From Ignavibacteria bacterium (lineage in GTDB: Bacteria; Bacteroidota; Ignavibacteria; Kapaibacteriales; UBA961): a DNA stretch of 64,000 bases. Below are positions 1-7,751 of the stretch, one piece after another (the stretch's first letter is position 1; the number at the start of each line of letters is the position of its first letter). A model generated the notes under the pieces. That model was not told the origin of the DNA and did not search any database. It was given only the letters and a program-made list of their open reading frames with translations. The translations under genes and the position numbers were made by a program. The stretch covers positions 62,001 through 126,000 of the forward strand of contig JADJXV010000007.1 in assembly GCA_016720145.1 (NCBI GenBank), in the 5' to 3' direction.

Positions 1-1
1 A

Positions 2-1057
2 CAATCCAAGCTGGCACTACAGAAAAGTGAATCTAATTTCTTGAAAAGTTATGAATTGCTCAAATCCATTCTCGAGAGTCCGAAAGGAATGATAATTTTC
101 TCGCTTGATACAGAATATAACTATCTCGCCTATACCAAGTCCCACAAAACAACTATGAAGAATATTTGGGGAAAAGAAATCAAAATAGGTATGAATATGC
201 TTGATTTGATTGCTGATACATCAGTAAGAGCAAAAGCTAAAATCAATTATGACAAAGCATTGAGAGGCGAACAGTTACTTTTCATAGAAGAATTAGATAA
301 TGAAACCAATACACGTACTTTTTGGGAAAACAGGTATTCTCCGATCATCACAGAGAATAATTCTATAATTGGACTGACGGTATTCGTGTCTGATGTTACC
401 GAACGTAAAACCGCCGAGGAGCAGATCCGCAATGCGCTCCGCGAAAAGGAAGCATTACTCAAGGAAATTCACCACCGCGTGAAAAACAACATGCAGATCA
501 TATCGAGCTTACTTCATTTACAGGCGCAATTTGTGCCCGATAAGCAGCTTGCCGAGGCATTGGTTGAAAGTCAGAATCGTGTAAAATCTATGTCTTTAGT
601 GCATGAACAACTCTATCAGACAGATATGTTTTATTCGGTCAATATTGGTGAATATATGAGGCAGCTCAGTGCTCGGCTCTTAGGCTCAATTGGGAAGATC
701 CAGCAGGGTGTCTTATTCGAATTTCTCAACGATGAGCAACCTGTGTTCGTGAATTTGGACACCGCCATTCCTCTCGGACTCATTGTCAATGAATTAGTCA
801 CCAATTCTTTAAAATATGCATTTTCCGACCGCTCTCACGGTAAAATTACAATTTCAATTCACAAGATAGCTGATACAGAGTATGAACTTAGCGTTCAAGA
901 CGATGGTATTGGTATTCCCGATTGGCTTGATATAACAAAGGCAGAAACTCTCGGTCTTCAGATAGTACAAACTCTTTCGGAGCAACTCGGTGGTACGTTT
1001 AGTCACCCTGCAAGTACCGAGGGGTCTCACTTTGTCGTTTCTTTTATTCCGAGGTAA
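2..1057 (+). CDS. PAS sensor histidine kinase (HisKA_2 type), 5' end outside window
   Basis: Sensor kinase that autophosphorylates on histidine and passes the phosphate to a response regulator. The frame is open to the left window edge and reads a PAS-linker helix (LALQKSESNF) before the first in-window start (TTG at 41), so the true start is upstream. Visible parts are one PAS domain (about residues 10-125 counted from the TTG) ending in VSDVTERKTAEEQI, a HisKA_2 dimerisation/phosphoacceptor block with EIHHRVKNNMQIISSLLHLQ, and an HATPase_c domain with the N box NELVTNSLKYAF and G box DDGIGIP. HisKA_2 kinases often pair with stand-alone receivers. It lies 5 bp upstream of the next sensor gene, so the two are probably co-transcribed. 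The input signal is unknown. Confidence 0.9.
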   Translation, partial: QSKLALQKSESNFLKSYELLKSILESPKGMIIFSLDTEYNYLAYTKSHKTTMKNIWGKEIKIGMNMLDLIADTSVRAKAKINYDKALRGEQLLFIEELDNETNTRTFWENRYSPIITENNSIIGLTVFVSDVTERKTAEEQIRNALREKEALLKEIHHRVKNNMQIISSLLHLQAQFVPDKQLAEALVESQNRVKSMSLVHEQLYQTDMFYSVNIGEYMRQLSARLLGSIGKIQQGVLFEFLNDEQPVFVNLDTAIPLGLIVNELVTNSLKYAFSDRSHGKITISIHKIADTEYELSVQDDGIGIPDWLDITKAETLGLQIVQTLSEQLGGTFSHPASTEGSHFVVSFIPR

Positions 1058-1062
1058 AACTC

Positions 1063-2385
1063 ATGTCAACCGATCCCAAAAAAATCGTAATTATTGCTGA
1101 TAATTCTATAGATATCAATTACCTGCAACAAATTCTCGTTCGATTGAATTACGAAATCGTAGCGCATATCAATCATGCACTTGATGTCATGCAATTTGAT
1201 GAAATGTATGCACCGGATATTGTTTTAATTGATATAGGGCTACTCGGAGCGCTTGAGGCATTAGAAGCTGCAAGGATATTATATCAGGAGCATGATATCC
1301 CGGTTGTATTTATTGCTACCAAATCAGACCGCATTACGCTAGATCGCATCGATAATGACCATCCGAATGTATATGTTTTTAAGCCGTTTGATGATCGTGA
1401 AATTCAATCGATAGTGGAATTGACCGCTTTTCGTCACAAAGCCAATCGTGAGCTATCAGAAAGTAGAGAATGGCTGGCTACTACTTTGCATAGCATTGGA
1501 GATGCTGTAATTGCAACAGATATAAAGGGTTGTGTGAAATTTATGAACCCGGTAGCAGAGGAGCTCACGGGGTGGAATCATCAAGATGCTCTCGGAATCC
1601 CGTTGTCAGAAGTATTTATAATTGTCAATGAGACAACTCGCGATATCATCCAAAATCCTGTGGAAATTGTACTGCGAGAGGGACGTGTTATCGGTCTGGC
1701 CAAAAAAACAATTTTGTTATCCAAAAACAGCACAGAGTATGTCATTGATGATGCAGCTGCACCAATTCTCGACCCCAAAGGTATAATCAAAGGCGTGGTG
1801 TTTACATTCCGAGATATTTCGGAAAAGAGTAGAATCGAAGCATTAGTAGCATCGAGCGAACGTCGATTCCGCGCTCTTATTGAAAATAGCTCTGATATGG
1901 TTTCGTTGGTTGATGCTACCGGAAATGTGAAATACGTTTCACCATCGACTGAACGAATATCGGGCTTTACTATCGAAGAATATAAAGAAAAGAAAGGTTT
2001 TGATTTTATTCACCCCGACGACTTGAAGATAGCACATGAAGGATTTGCTTCACTTCTTGATCACCCTGATATTCCGTTCCATACTCAAATCAGAATACGG
2101 TGCAAAGACGGAACATGGCTATGGGTAGAAGCTACCGTCACTAACCTCCTGGCGGACCCTGCGGTCGGTGCAATTGTTTCAAATTATCGAGATGTTTCCG
2201 AATACAGAAATACCGAAAATAAACTTCTTGAGAATTACAAATTACTGCAAAATACGCGATTCCTTCGGATAGTTGCCCCAGCGGGGTCAGGAGCAGGGAG
2301 GTGTCGAATTACACTTATAACTCGTGATATTACCGATCGTAAAATTGCTGAGCTAGAACTACGTAAGAATGAAAAAAATCTATAA
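1063..2385 (+). CDS. Hybrid kinase, N-terminal part: receiver plus PAS domains, ended by in-frame TAA
   Basis: First part of what was probably one roughly 1050-residue hybrid sensor kinase. Residues 1-120 form a receiver-like domain (candidate phospho-Asp in DIVLIDIGL). Two PAS domains follow (about 145-265 and 270-385). A third PAS is almost wholly missing: after ENYKLLQ only about 20 unrelated residues precede its usual tail TLITRDITDRK, suggesting an internal deletion of some 85 residues. The TAA at 2383-2385 is in frame with the following ORF, and the sequence directly after it reads DIVEAITVPMVV, a normal PAS beginning. A Shine-Dalgarno-like GAGG lies upstream of the ATG at 1063. This is either a nonsense mutation or a base error. 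Confidence 0.8.
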   Translation: MSTDPKKIVIIADNSIDINYLQQILVRLNYEIVAHINHALDVMQFDEMYAPDIVLIDIGLLGALEALEAARILYQEHDIPVVFIATKSDRITLDRIDNDHPNVYVFKPFDDREIQSIVELTAFRHKANRELSESREWLATTLHSIGDAVIATDIKGCVKFMNPVAEELTGWNHQDALGIPLSEVFIIVNETTRDIIQNPVEIVLREGRVIGLAKKTILLSKNSTEYVIDDAAAPILDPKGIIKGVVFTFRDISEKSRIEALVASSERRFRALIENSSDMVSLVDATGNVKYVSPSTERISGFTIEEYKEKKGFDFIHPDDLKIAHEGFASLLDHPDIPFHTQIRIRCKDGTWLWVEATVTNLLADPAVGAIVSNYRDVSEYRNTENKLLENYKLLQNTRFLRIVAPAGSGAGRCRITLITRDITDRKIAELELRKNEKNL

Positions 2386-2412
2386 GATATCGTTGAAGCA
2401 ATTACAGTACCG

Positions 2413-4221
2413 ATGGTGGTCACGAATCAAGATACCGGTGAAGTACTCTATGGCAACCAACAAATAGCTGATATGCTCAATGTGCCAATGCAAGATGTAC
2501 TCGGATTGCAATCCATTGACTATTATTTTGATGCCAATGATAGAAATATTATGCTTTCAATGCTCAAAACTCACGGAATCGTTCAAAACCATTTAGTACA
2601 GCTTCGACGAGTCACAGGTGATATGATATGGGTTTTAATGTCGGCACGCTCAATTGTATTTTCAGAGCAGCCGGCTCTCGCTGTGACGATGTATGATATT
2701 ACCGAACAAAAAATCGCAGAAGAAAAGCTCAGAGAACAAGCCGACTTGTTGGAGCTCGTTCCAGATGCAATTATCGTCCGAAACTTAGACGACAAAATTA
2801 CTTATTGGAGTAAAGGTGCAGAACGAATGTATGGGTTCACTTCAGCCGAAGCTCTTGGAAAATTTGGTCCGGATCTTATTGGTATTGGCGAATTGGAAGA
2901 TTTTAATTCTGCTAGTACGGAATTATACGCAAAAGGTAGCTGGACAGGAGATTTTCGTCAAAGGACTAAAGACGGCAAAATAATTTTGGTGCAAAGCAGA
3001 TGGAAATTAGTTCGCAATGCAGCCGATGAACCAATTTCTATACTCGTAACAAGTACGGATATCACCGAAAGAAAGAGCTTGGAGCAACAGTTATTTCGAG
3101 CGCAACGTCTTGAAAGTATAGGTGCTTTGGCAAGCGGTATCGCTCATGATTTGAATAATATACTCACACCGGTAATCTTGGGTATGGAGTTAATAAAGCT
3201 GAAATTACCGGATGAAGCTTCGCGAAAACGTATCGAAACAATAATTTCAACTGTCCAGCGCGGTTCCGGGCTCATTGGACAAGTGCTCTCGTTTGCACGT
3301 GCACAAGATGAGCGCGAGTCTATTAATATTAAATATATCATTGATGAAGTGGCAAAAATTGCTCGTGAAACGTTCCCGCGTGAAATTGATGTAACACTTA
3401 ATTTACCGTCCGAGGATCTGATGGTCAATTGCAATGCGACTCAATTACATCAGATTATAATGAATTTGTGCATAAATGCTCGGGATGCGATGATCGAAAA
3501 AGGAGGCACTCTCTCGATCGAAGCCGGGTATATTGTTGCAAGTGAATCACTTATAAACAAATACATGGATGCAAAACCCGGGATGTATGTGTATATCGTC
3601 GTCCGTGACACGGGCAAAGGTATTCCTCATGAACTTCAAGACAAGATATTTGAACCATTTTATACAACCAAAGAAGTAGGTAAAGGTACCGGTATCGGAC
3701 TGACGACAGTCTTCACCATCGTTCGAAATCTCGGAGGATTTATTGGTCTCTACAGCGAGGTCAATGTCGGCACTGCCTTTTCAATTTACATTCCTGCCGA
3801 GCATCAAAAATTAACGGAAGAAGTGAACGCTCTGAGTAGTGAGTTAGTCGGAGGGAATGGAGAGACAATTTTGTTGGTCGATGATGAAGACCTTATACGA
3901 AATATAGCAGAAGATATCTTGCAAGCTTATGGATACAATGTGCTTACGGCTAAAAATGGAGCAGAAGCCGTTCGAATTTATTCTAATAATCAAGACCTAG
4001 TAAAGGTAATTATCACCGATGTGATGATGCCAGTAATGGGTGGAATTGAATTAATGGGAATTATTCGCGACATGAACCCAGATATTAAAATCATCGCTTC
4101 CAGTGGTGTGGTCCATAGCGATTCTGCTAAAAATCTCTACGCAGCAGGAGCTAAAACTATACTAATCAAGCCATTTACAGTTGACAAATTATTAGATGCT
4201 ATCCACGAAGTATTACCGTAA
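2413..4221 (+). CDS. Hybrid kinase, C-terminal part: PAS-PAS-HisKA-HATPase-receiver
   Basis: Continues in the same frame as the preceding fragment. The GTG at 2413 is merely the first start codon after the stop, and the PAS fold begins at 2386. Domains in order: PAS (residues 1-105), PAS (about 110-225), HisKA with the phosphoacceptor in ASGIAHDLNNIL (about 245), HATPase_c with NLCINARDAM, VRDTGKGIP and FEPFYTTKEVGKGTGIGL (about 340-465), and a C-terminal receiver (about 485-600) with phospho-Asp in IITDVMMPVMGG and the conserved Lys in LIKPFTV. The output part is complete, so this fragment could keep kinase activity if translated. No DNA-binding domain is present. The downstream 583 bp hold no gene. 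Confidence 0.85.
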   Translation: MVVTNQDTGEVLYGNQQIADMLNVPMQDVLGLQSIDYYFDANDRNIMLSMLKTHGIVQNHLVQLRRVTGDMIWVLMSARSIVFSEQPALAVTMYDITEQKIAEEKLREQADLLELVPDAIIVRNLDDKITYWSKGAERMYGFTSAEALGKFGPDLIGIGELEDFNSASTELYAKGSWTGDFRQRTKDGKIILVQSRWKLVRNAADEPISILVTSTDITERKSLEQQLFRAQRLESIGALASGIAHDLNNILTPVILGMELIKLKLPDEASRKRIETIISTVQRGSGLIGQVLSFARAQDERESINIKYIIDEVAKIARETFPREIDVTLNLPSEDLMVNCNATQLHQIIMNLCINARDAMIEKGGTLSIEAGYIVASESLINKYMDAKPGMYVYIVVRDTGKGIPHELQDKIFEPFYTTKEVGKGTGIGLTTVFTIVRNLGGFIGLYSEVNVGTAFSIYIPAEHQKLTEEVNALSSELVGGNGETILLVDDEDLIRNIAEDILQAYGYNVLTAKNGAEAVRIYSNNQDLVKVIITDVMMPVMGGIELMGIIRDMNPDIKIIASSGVVHSDSAKNLYAAGAKTILIKPFTVDKLLDAIHEVLP

Positions 4222-4741
4222 ATTTTAGGGATGAATTAGAAATTTCGGTTCAATGACAAAATTTGTGGTTATGCTGAATAAATTCTCTCACGAACGCTTT
4301 AGCAGTCTGTCATCTTGAAGGTGGAATTCAAAACTTTTAAAAAAAGCAAGTAATGACACAGCAAGTACTTGCAAAAGAGGATTTCCGCTATACGTATTCG
4401 GAAGAATTCCTCCCACATGGTTACACAGAGTATGCTCACAGAGTCACACACAGCTGTATTCCGCTGTGAACTCTGTGAAAAACTGTGTGAAACTCTGTGG
4501 GAAACTCTTTCAATCACAGTAAATGCAATTCATTTAAAAAGAACAAGTTATAAAGCTGTCATTGGTAACTAAGTCTTCAAGTGAAGAATCGACACTTGCT
4601 GATGATGTCACAACCAGAAAATACAGCATGTTGCGATTCTACACTCTATAGAGGGTTCATCATGACATTTTTATTATATATACCTTATAGATAAATATAA
4701 AACTGTATAACACATTCCGATTAGTCACGACCAAACATTAA
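4222..4741. other. Intergenic region without a recognised gene
   Basis: No convincing ORF on either strand. Around 4423-4505 there is a cluster of imperfect repeats of the words CTCTGTGA and ACACAG in both orientations, giving weak foldback potential. The short ORFs here read only these repeats and resemble no family I know. The convergent flanking genes end at 4221 and 4805. Confidence 0.5.
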
Positions 4742-4770
4742 AAGCCGCTTGAGGATTCCTCAAGCGGCTT
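4742..4770. terminator. Bidirectional rho-independent terminator
   Basis: Perfect 14-bp stem (AAGCCGCTTGAGGA and its complement) with a minimal loop, flanked by A and T runs on both sides. It follows the stop of the minus-strand CADD-family gene by 35 bp and can also stop readthrough from the plus-strand kinase gene. Confidence 0.85.
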
Positions 4771-4804
4771 TTTAGTATTTGATATTTATGCAGTTGCAGT
4801 TATT

Positions 4805-5497
4805 TTATGCAGTCGCTAAGTGGCGTGAACAGTAATTCTCATACACACCATCGAGCAGGAGATTAAGCGCGTCTGCGGCTTCGCGAGCAGCATCGAGAGC
4901 TGCTTCTTTTTGGCTGTCTGACTGACACATTTTAGCCAGAGCTTCGCGGGTCACAGTGCGGTGAATTTCGTCTGCATGTTCGTGCACTTCAAAAAATTCA
5001 AGGGCATCTTTGGTATCGAGGTTATAGTGTTTTTTAAGTCCTTCAATCTTTGTCGTGCTTACTTCAGGAATTTGAGACTCGTATGCATAGAGTGCTGCAA
5101 TACCTTCGGCGGGATTAGCGCGAGCGGATAGTTCTTTGAGGATTCGAACGGATTCTTTTGTGTGTGGTAAATATTTACGATCAATGATTTCTGTGCGTTT
5201 TACGCCGAGAGAATCGCAGAATCTTCTCCACAATTCTGGGTGATTATTTGGTCCGTGCTCTTCTTCGATGAGATTCTCAAGAAGCATTTGTCTCACTTCA
5301 AAATCATCGCAATTAGCATGAGTAGCACTGACGTAGGTCGGGAAATTGTGAACTTGGAGATAGTATTCGTGGGCATATTCGCGTAGCATTTCGAGGGAAA
5401 GCTTACCTTCATTCCACATGATATAGAAGGGATGCTGTAGCATGTGGCGTTCGTTTACAATTGCATCTAAACGCTCTAAAAATTCTTGAGTTGTCAT
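4805..5497 (-). CDS. CADD-family dimetal oxygenase-like protein (TenA/PqqC fold), putative pABA synthase
   Basis: 230-residue all-helical protein of the TenA/PqqC-like superfamily, closest in style to the CADD family (putative folate metabolism). Chlamydial CADD is a self-sacrificing enzyme that makes p-aminobenzoate from its own tyrosine. From memory, its metal ligands are E81, H88, E142, H174, D178 and H181, with Tyr27 and Lys152 essential. This protein has E79, H86, E140, H172, D176 and H179, plus Tyr25 and Lys150, all shifted by two, so the complete active site appears present. The start is supported by AAGGAG about 8 bp upstream. The gene stands alone, with its own candidate promoter (5575-5605) and a strong terminator. 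A role in folate supply is inference from the family. Confidence 0.82.
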   Translation of the reverse strand: MTTQEFLERLDAIVNERHMLQHPFYIMWNEGKLSLEMLREYAHEYYLQVHNFPTYVSATHANCDDFEVRQMLLENLIEEEHGPNNHPELWRRFCDSLGVKRTEIIDRKYLPHTKESVRILKELSARANPAEGIAALYAYESQIPEVSTTKIEGLKKHYNLDTKDALEFFEVHEHADEIHRTVTREALAKMCQSDSQKEAALDAAREAADALNLLLDGVYENYCSRHLATA

Positions 5498-5574
5498 ACC
5501 AAATACTCCTTATGAAGTAGAAAAAGAACCTGTTGAACAATTCACGGTAGTATCGTATTATCCGCGAAGGAGTG

Positions 5575-5605
5575 CGAAAATACGGCATTTCGAGAATGTG
5601 AGCAA
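5575..5605 (-). promoter_or_regulatory. Candidate Bacteroidetes-type promoter for the CADD-family gene
   Basis: On the minus strand TTG (5605-5603) is followed after 20 bp by TATTTTCG (5582-5575), one mismatch from the TAnnTTTG -7 consensus of Bacteroidetes housekeeping sigma factors. It lies about 80 bp upstream of the ATG. Confidence 0.45.
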
Positions 5606-5675
5606 GTTCAAAAAATAATTACGGTCTATAAATGACAGATAAACAGGGTTATTTTCAAAATTTATAAATAAAATT

Positions 5676-5706
5676 TTTGCCGTAAAGGGAGATTCTTGTA
5701 TTTTTG
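5676..5706 (+). promoter_or_regulatory. Bacteroidetes-type promoter for the tRNA pair
   Basis: TTTG at 5676-5679, a 19-bp spacer, then TATTTTTG at 5699-5706. This matches the -33 TTTG / -7 TAnnTTTG consensus with correct spacing, 23 bp before the first tRNA base. It is the best promoter match I found in the window. Confidence 0.7.
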
Positions 5707-5729
5707 CGCTCCCAAAGATAGACCTCCAG

Positions 5730-5802
<73 letters not shown>

Positions 5803-5828
5803 CAAGTACATTAAATATGAATATCTAC

Positions 5829-5903
5829 GGGGTCGTAGCTCAATTTGGTTAGAGCGCCTGCCTGTCACGCAGGAGGTTGCGAGTTCAAGTCTCGTCGATC
5901 CCG
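5829..5903 (+). tRNA. tRNA-Asp (anticodon GTC)
   Basis: Complete cloverleaf. The acceptor GGGGTCG pairs with CGATCCC (one G-U); the anticodon arm CCTGC-CTGTCAC-GCAGG gives GTC; the T arm is GCGAG-TTCAAGT-CTCGT with a G-T closing pair; the discriminator is G. CCA is not encoded. It lies 26 bp after tRNA-Ala and shares its promoter and terminator. Confidence 0.95.
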
Positions 5904-5910
5904 CATCAAA

Positions 5911-5937
5911 AAAGCCCGCTTCGTTGAAGCGGGCTTT
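5911..5937. terminator. Bidirectional terminator after the tRNAs
   Basis: 12-bp perfect stem AAAGCCCGCTTC/GAAGCGGGCTTT with a GTT loop, followed by a T run on the plus strand and, read in reverse, another T run. It also serves the minus-strand gene ending at 5994. Confidence 0.85.
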
Positions 5938-5993
5938 TTATTTGTTTGGGGGCTATCAAATTTTACTTTCTATAGTTCTCAACTAGTTCTTGC

Positions 5994-7745
5994 CTACTTT
6001 ACCACATCCATCCGTGTCGTCAGTATCTCCTTATTTGTTCGCAATCGAAGGAGATACACTCCATTTCCCAATAAACTCAAGTCACTCGTAAGTGCATATT
6101 GTCCAGATGCTTGCGCTTGATTATTGATAATTGTCTGCACGACTTGTCCGGTCATCGTAAGTAATTCGAGCGTCACCGTCAGCGGCTCACGCAGGCCGTA
6201 TTGTATTTGCAGATTATCCTGCGCAGGATTCGGCCGCGAAGTAAGAGACGTGCTACTTTTTGCAGGAATGAATAAGCGTACGCCGCCATCTTCGCAGACG
6301 CCATTCAAGGTAATCGTTCCATTCTGCGTGGCTACTTCCGTCACAATCGCGCTATTTGTCCAGAAAAAGGTATCGATGACAATGGTGGAATGATCGGTAT
6401 TGCCAAGCGTGGTGATGCAGGGGATGGAGATTAATTCATCCGTTTTTGGATTATACACTCCCGTCAGCTCCAGCACGCAACTATCAGTTGTGCCTTCACA
6501 TACATTACCTGCCTGCTCGTTAAAAAGGATTGATTTGTTGTAATGGATGCGAGCCTGCCAGTCGGTGGGAGCGCCGACTATTTCCATTTTGGAAGGCTTT
6601 TGGAGTTTGAGTATGAGATTCACTTTTTCGCCGGCCAGGGCGGTGATGTCTTGGGCGACAATGGTCGTTCGTGCGGTATCAGGAATATTGGTAACTCCTT
6701 CTCCAAAGAGCTGTACAGTGGCCGGACTTCCCACGCCATTATAGTCAAAGAGCAAGCGACCGCTTGTTCTGCCGATATCTTTGGGCGAAAATCGAAGGTC
6801 AAATCGTGCTGTATCGCCTTGTGCCATGGTGAAACTCCCACCGCCTGAAAGGGTCGTAAAATCAACATCATTTGGACCTGCGTGGCGGGTGTTTGTAACG
6901 TTGAGCGGTGCGGTACCAATATTTTTAATAGTTATAACCCGTAACGTATCTTTTTGCATACCGACTTTTACAACCCCAAAATCTATTATATCATCAATAA
7001 TTCCAAGAATCGGTGCAATTCCTTCGCCCCGAATGGTTTGGCGCAGTGTGTCAGCTTGAGTGAAGATAAGTAATTGTGCGGTTTTGACACCAACAGAGGT
7101 TGGTCTAAAACGAAACTCCACGGCATGGTTTCCACCAGCCGGAACATCAAAAGGTGGAATACCGGAGACAAGTGAGTATTGAGAAGCTTCAGCACCAGTT
7201 ATTTGAATTGAATCAACACGGAATGGAAAGGTGCCGGTATTCAGTACAAAAGTAGAAACTAAAGAATCCCGAACACTTCCTACCAAACATTGTAACATAT
7301 CTATATTTTGGCTTGCAGGAGAAGGAGCGACAATGGAAAATACAGCATCAGAGGAGTCTACTTGGAGTGGTTCAATATCGATACCTACATTCCATATAGT
7401 AGTATAATTAGAGCATGCAGTGGCAATTCTGCTACCATCGGGACTATAGGCGACGGCTGAGAGCGTTCTCGAATTTCCCGTAATCTTTCGCAGTAGAGCT
7501 CCCGTATTAGCGTCCCATATTTTTGCGGTTGAGTCAACACCCACGGTTGCAATTCTGCTACCATCGGGACTGTAGGCGACGCCTGAGACACTAACAGAAT
7601 CCCCCGTTATGGTTAGCAGCAGCGCTCCCGTATTCACATTCCATATTTTCACGCTTTTGTCACCACTCACTGTGGCAATTCTGCTCCCGTCTGGACAATA
7701 AGCGAATCCATTTACAGTGTTTGACGACACCATCATAGTTCGCAA
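5994..7745 (-). CDS. WD40/ASH surface protein, C-terminal part with T9SS sorting domain (downstream of in-frame TGA)
   Basis: Second half of a surface protein broken by the TGA at 7752-7754; the apparent start is a TTG two codons after that stop and inside a WD40 blade. Contents in order: about three WD40 blades (GVAYSPDGSRIATVG...VKIWNVNTGALL), a pair of ASH/choice-of-anchor-D domains (about residues 130-350; the second with DFGVVKVGMQKDTLRVITIK), a cohesin-like beta domain (about 360-490), and a C-terminal type A T9SS domain beginning SLTSRPNPAQ and ending in RMDVVK. The last 300 residues are closely similar to the ends of the two larger proteins at 9973 and 17329. It is expected to be exported by T9SS and anchored outside the cell. 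It cannot have its own signal peptide, so alone it would not be secreted. Confidence 0.8.
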   Translation of the reverse strand: MRTMMVSSNTVNGFAYCPDGSRIATVSGDKSVKIWNVNTGALLLTITGDSVSVSGVAYSPDGSRIATVGVDSTAKIWDANTGALLRKITGNSRTLSAVAYSPDGSRIATACSNYTTIWNVGIDIEPLQVDSSDAVFSIVAPSPASQNIDMLQCLVGSVRDSLVSTFVLNTGTFPFRVDSIQITGAEASQYSLVSGIPPFDVPAGGNHAVEFRFRPTSVGVKTAQLLIFTQADTLRQTIRGEGIAPILGIIDDIIDFGVVKVGMQKDTLRVITIKNIGTAPLNVTNTRHAGPNDVDFTTLSGGGSFTMAQGDTARFDLRFSPKDIGRTSGRLLFDYNGVGSPATVQLFGEGVTNIPDTARTTIVAQDITALAGEKVNLILKLQKPSKMEIVGAPTDWQARIHYNKSILFNEQAGNVCEGTTDSCVLELTGVYNPKTDELISIPCITTLGNTDHSTIVIDTFFWTNSAIVTEVATQNGTITLNGVCEDGGVRLFIPAKSSTSLTSRPNPAQDNLQIQYGLREPLTVTLELLTMTGQVVQTIINNQAQASGQYALTSDLSLLGNGVYLLRLRTNKEILTTRMDVVK

Positions 7746-7751
7746 GAGGGC

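Noticed and set aside
4369..4572. 67-residue plus-strand ORF upstream of the CADD gene
   Set aside because: It reads through ACACAG/CTCTGTGA repeats, has no recognisable ribosome-binding site and resembles no protein family.
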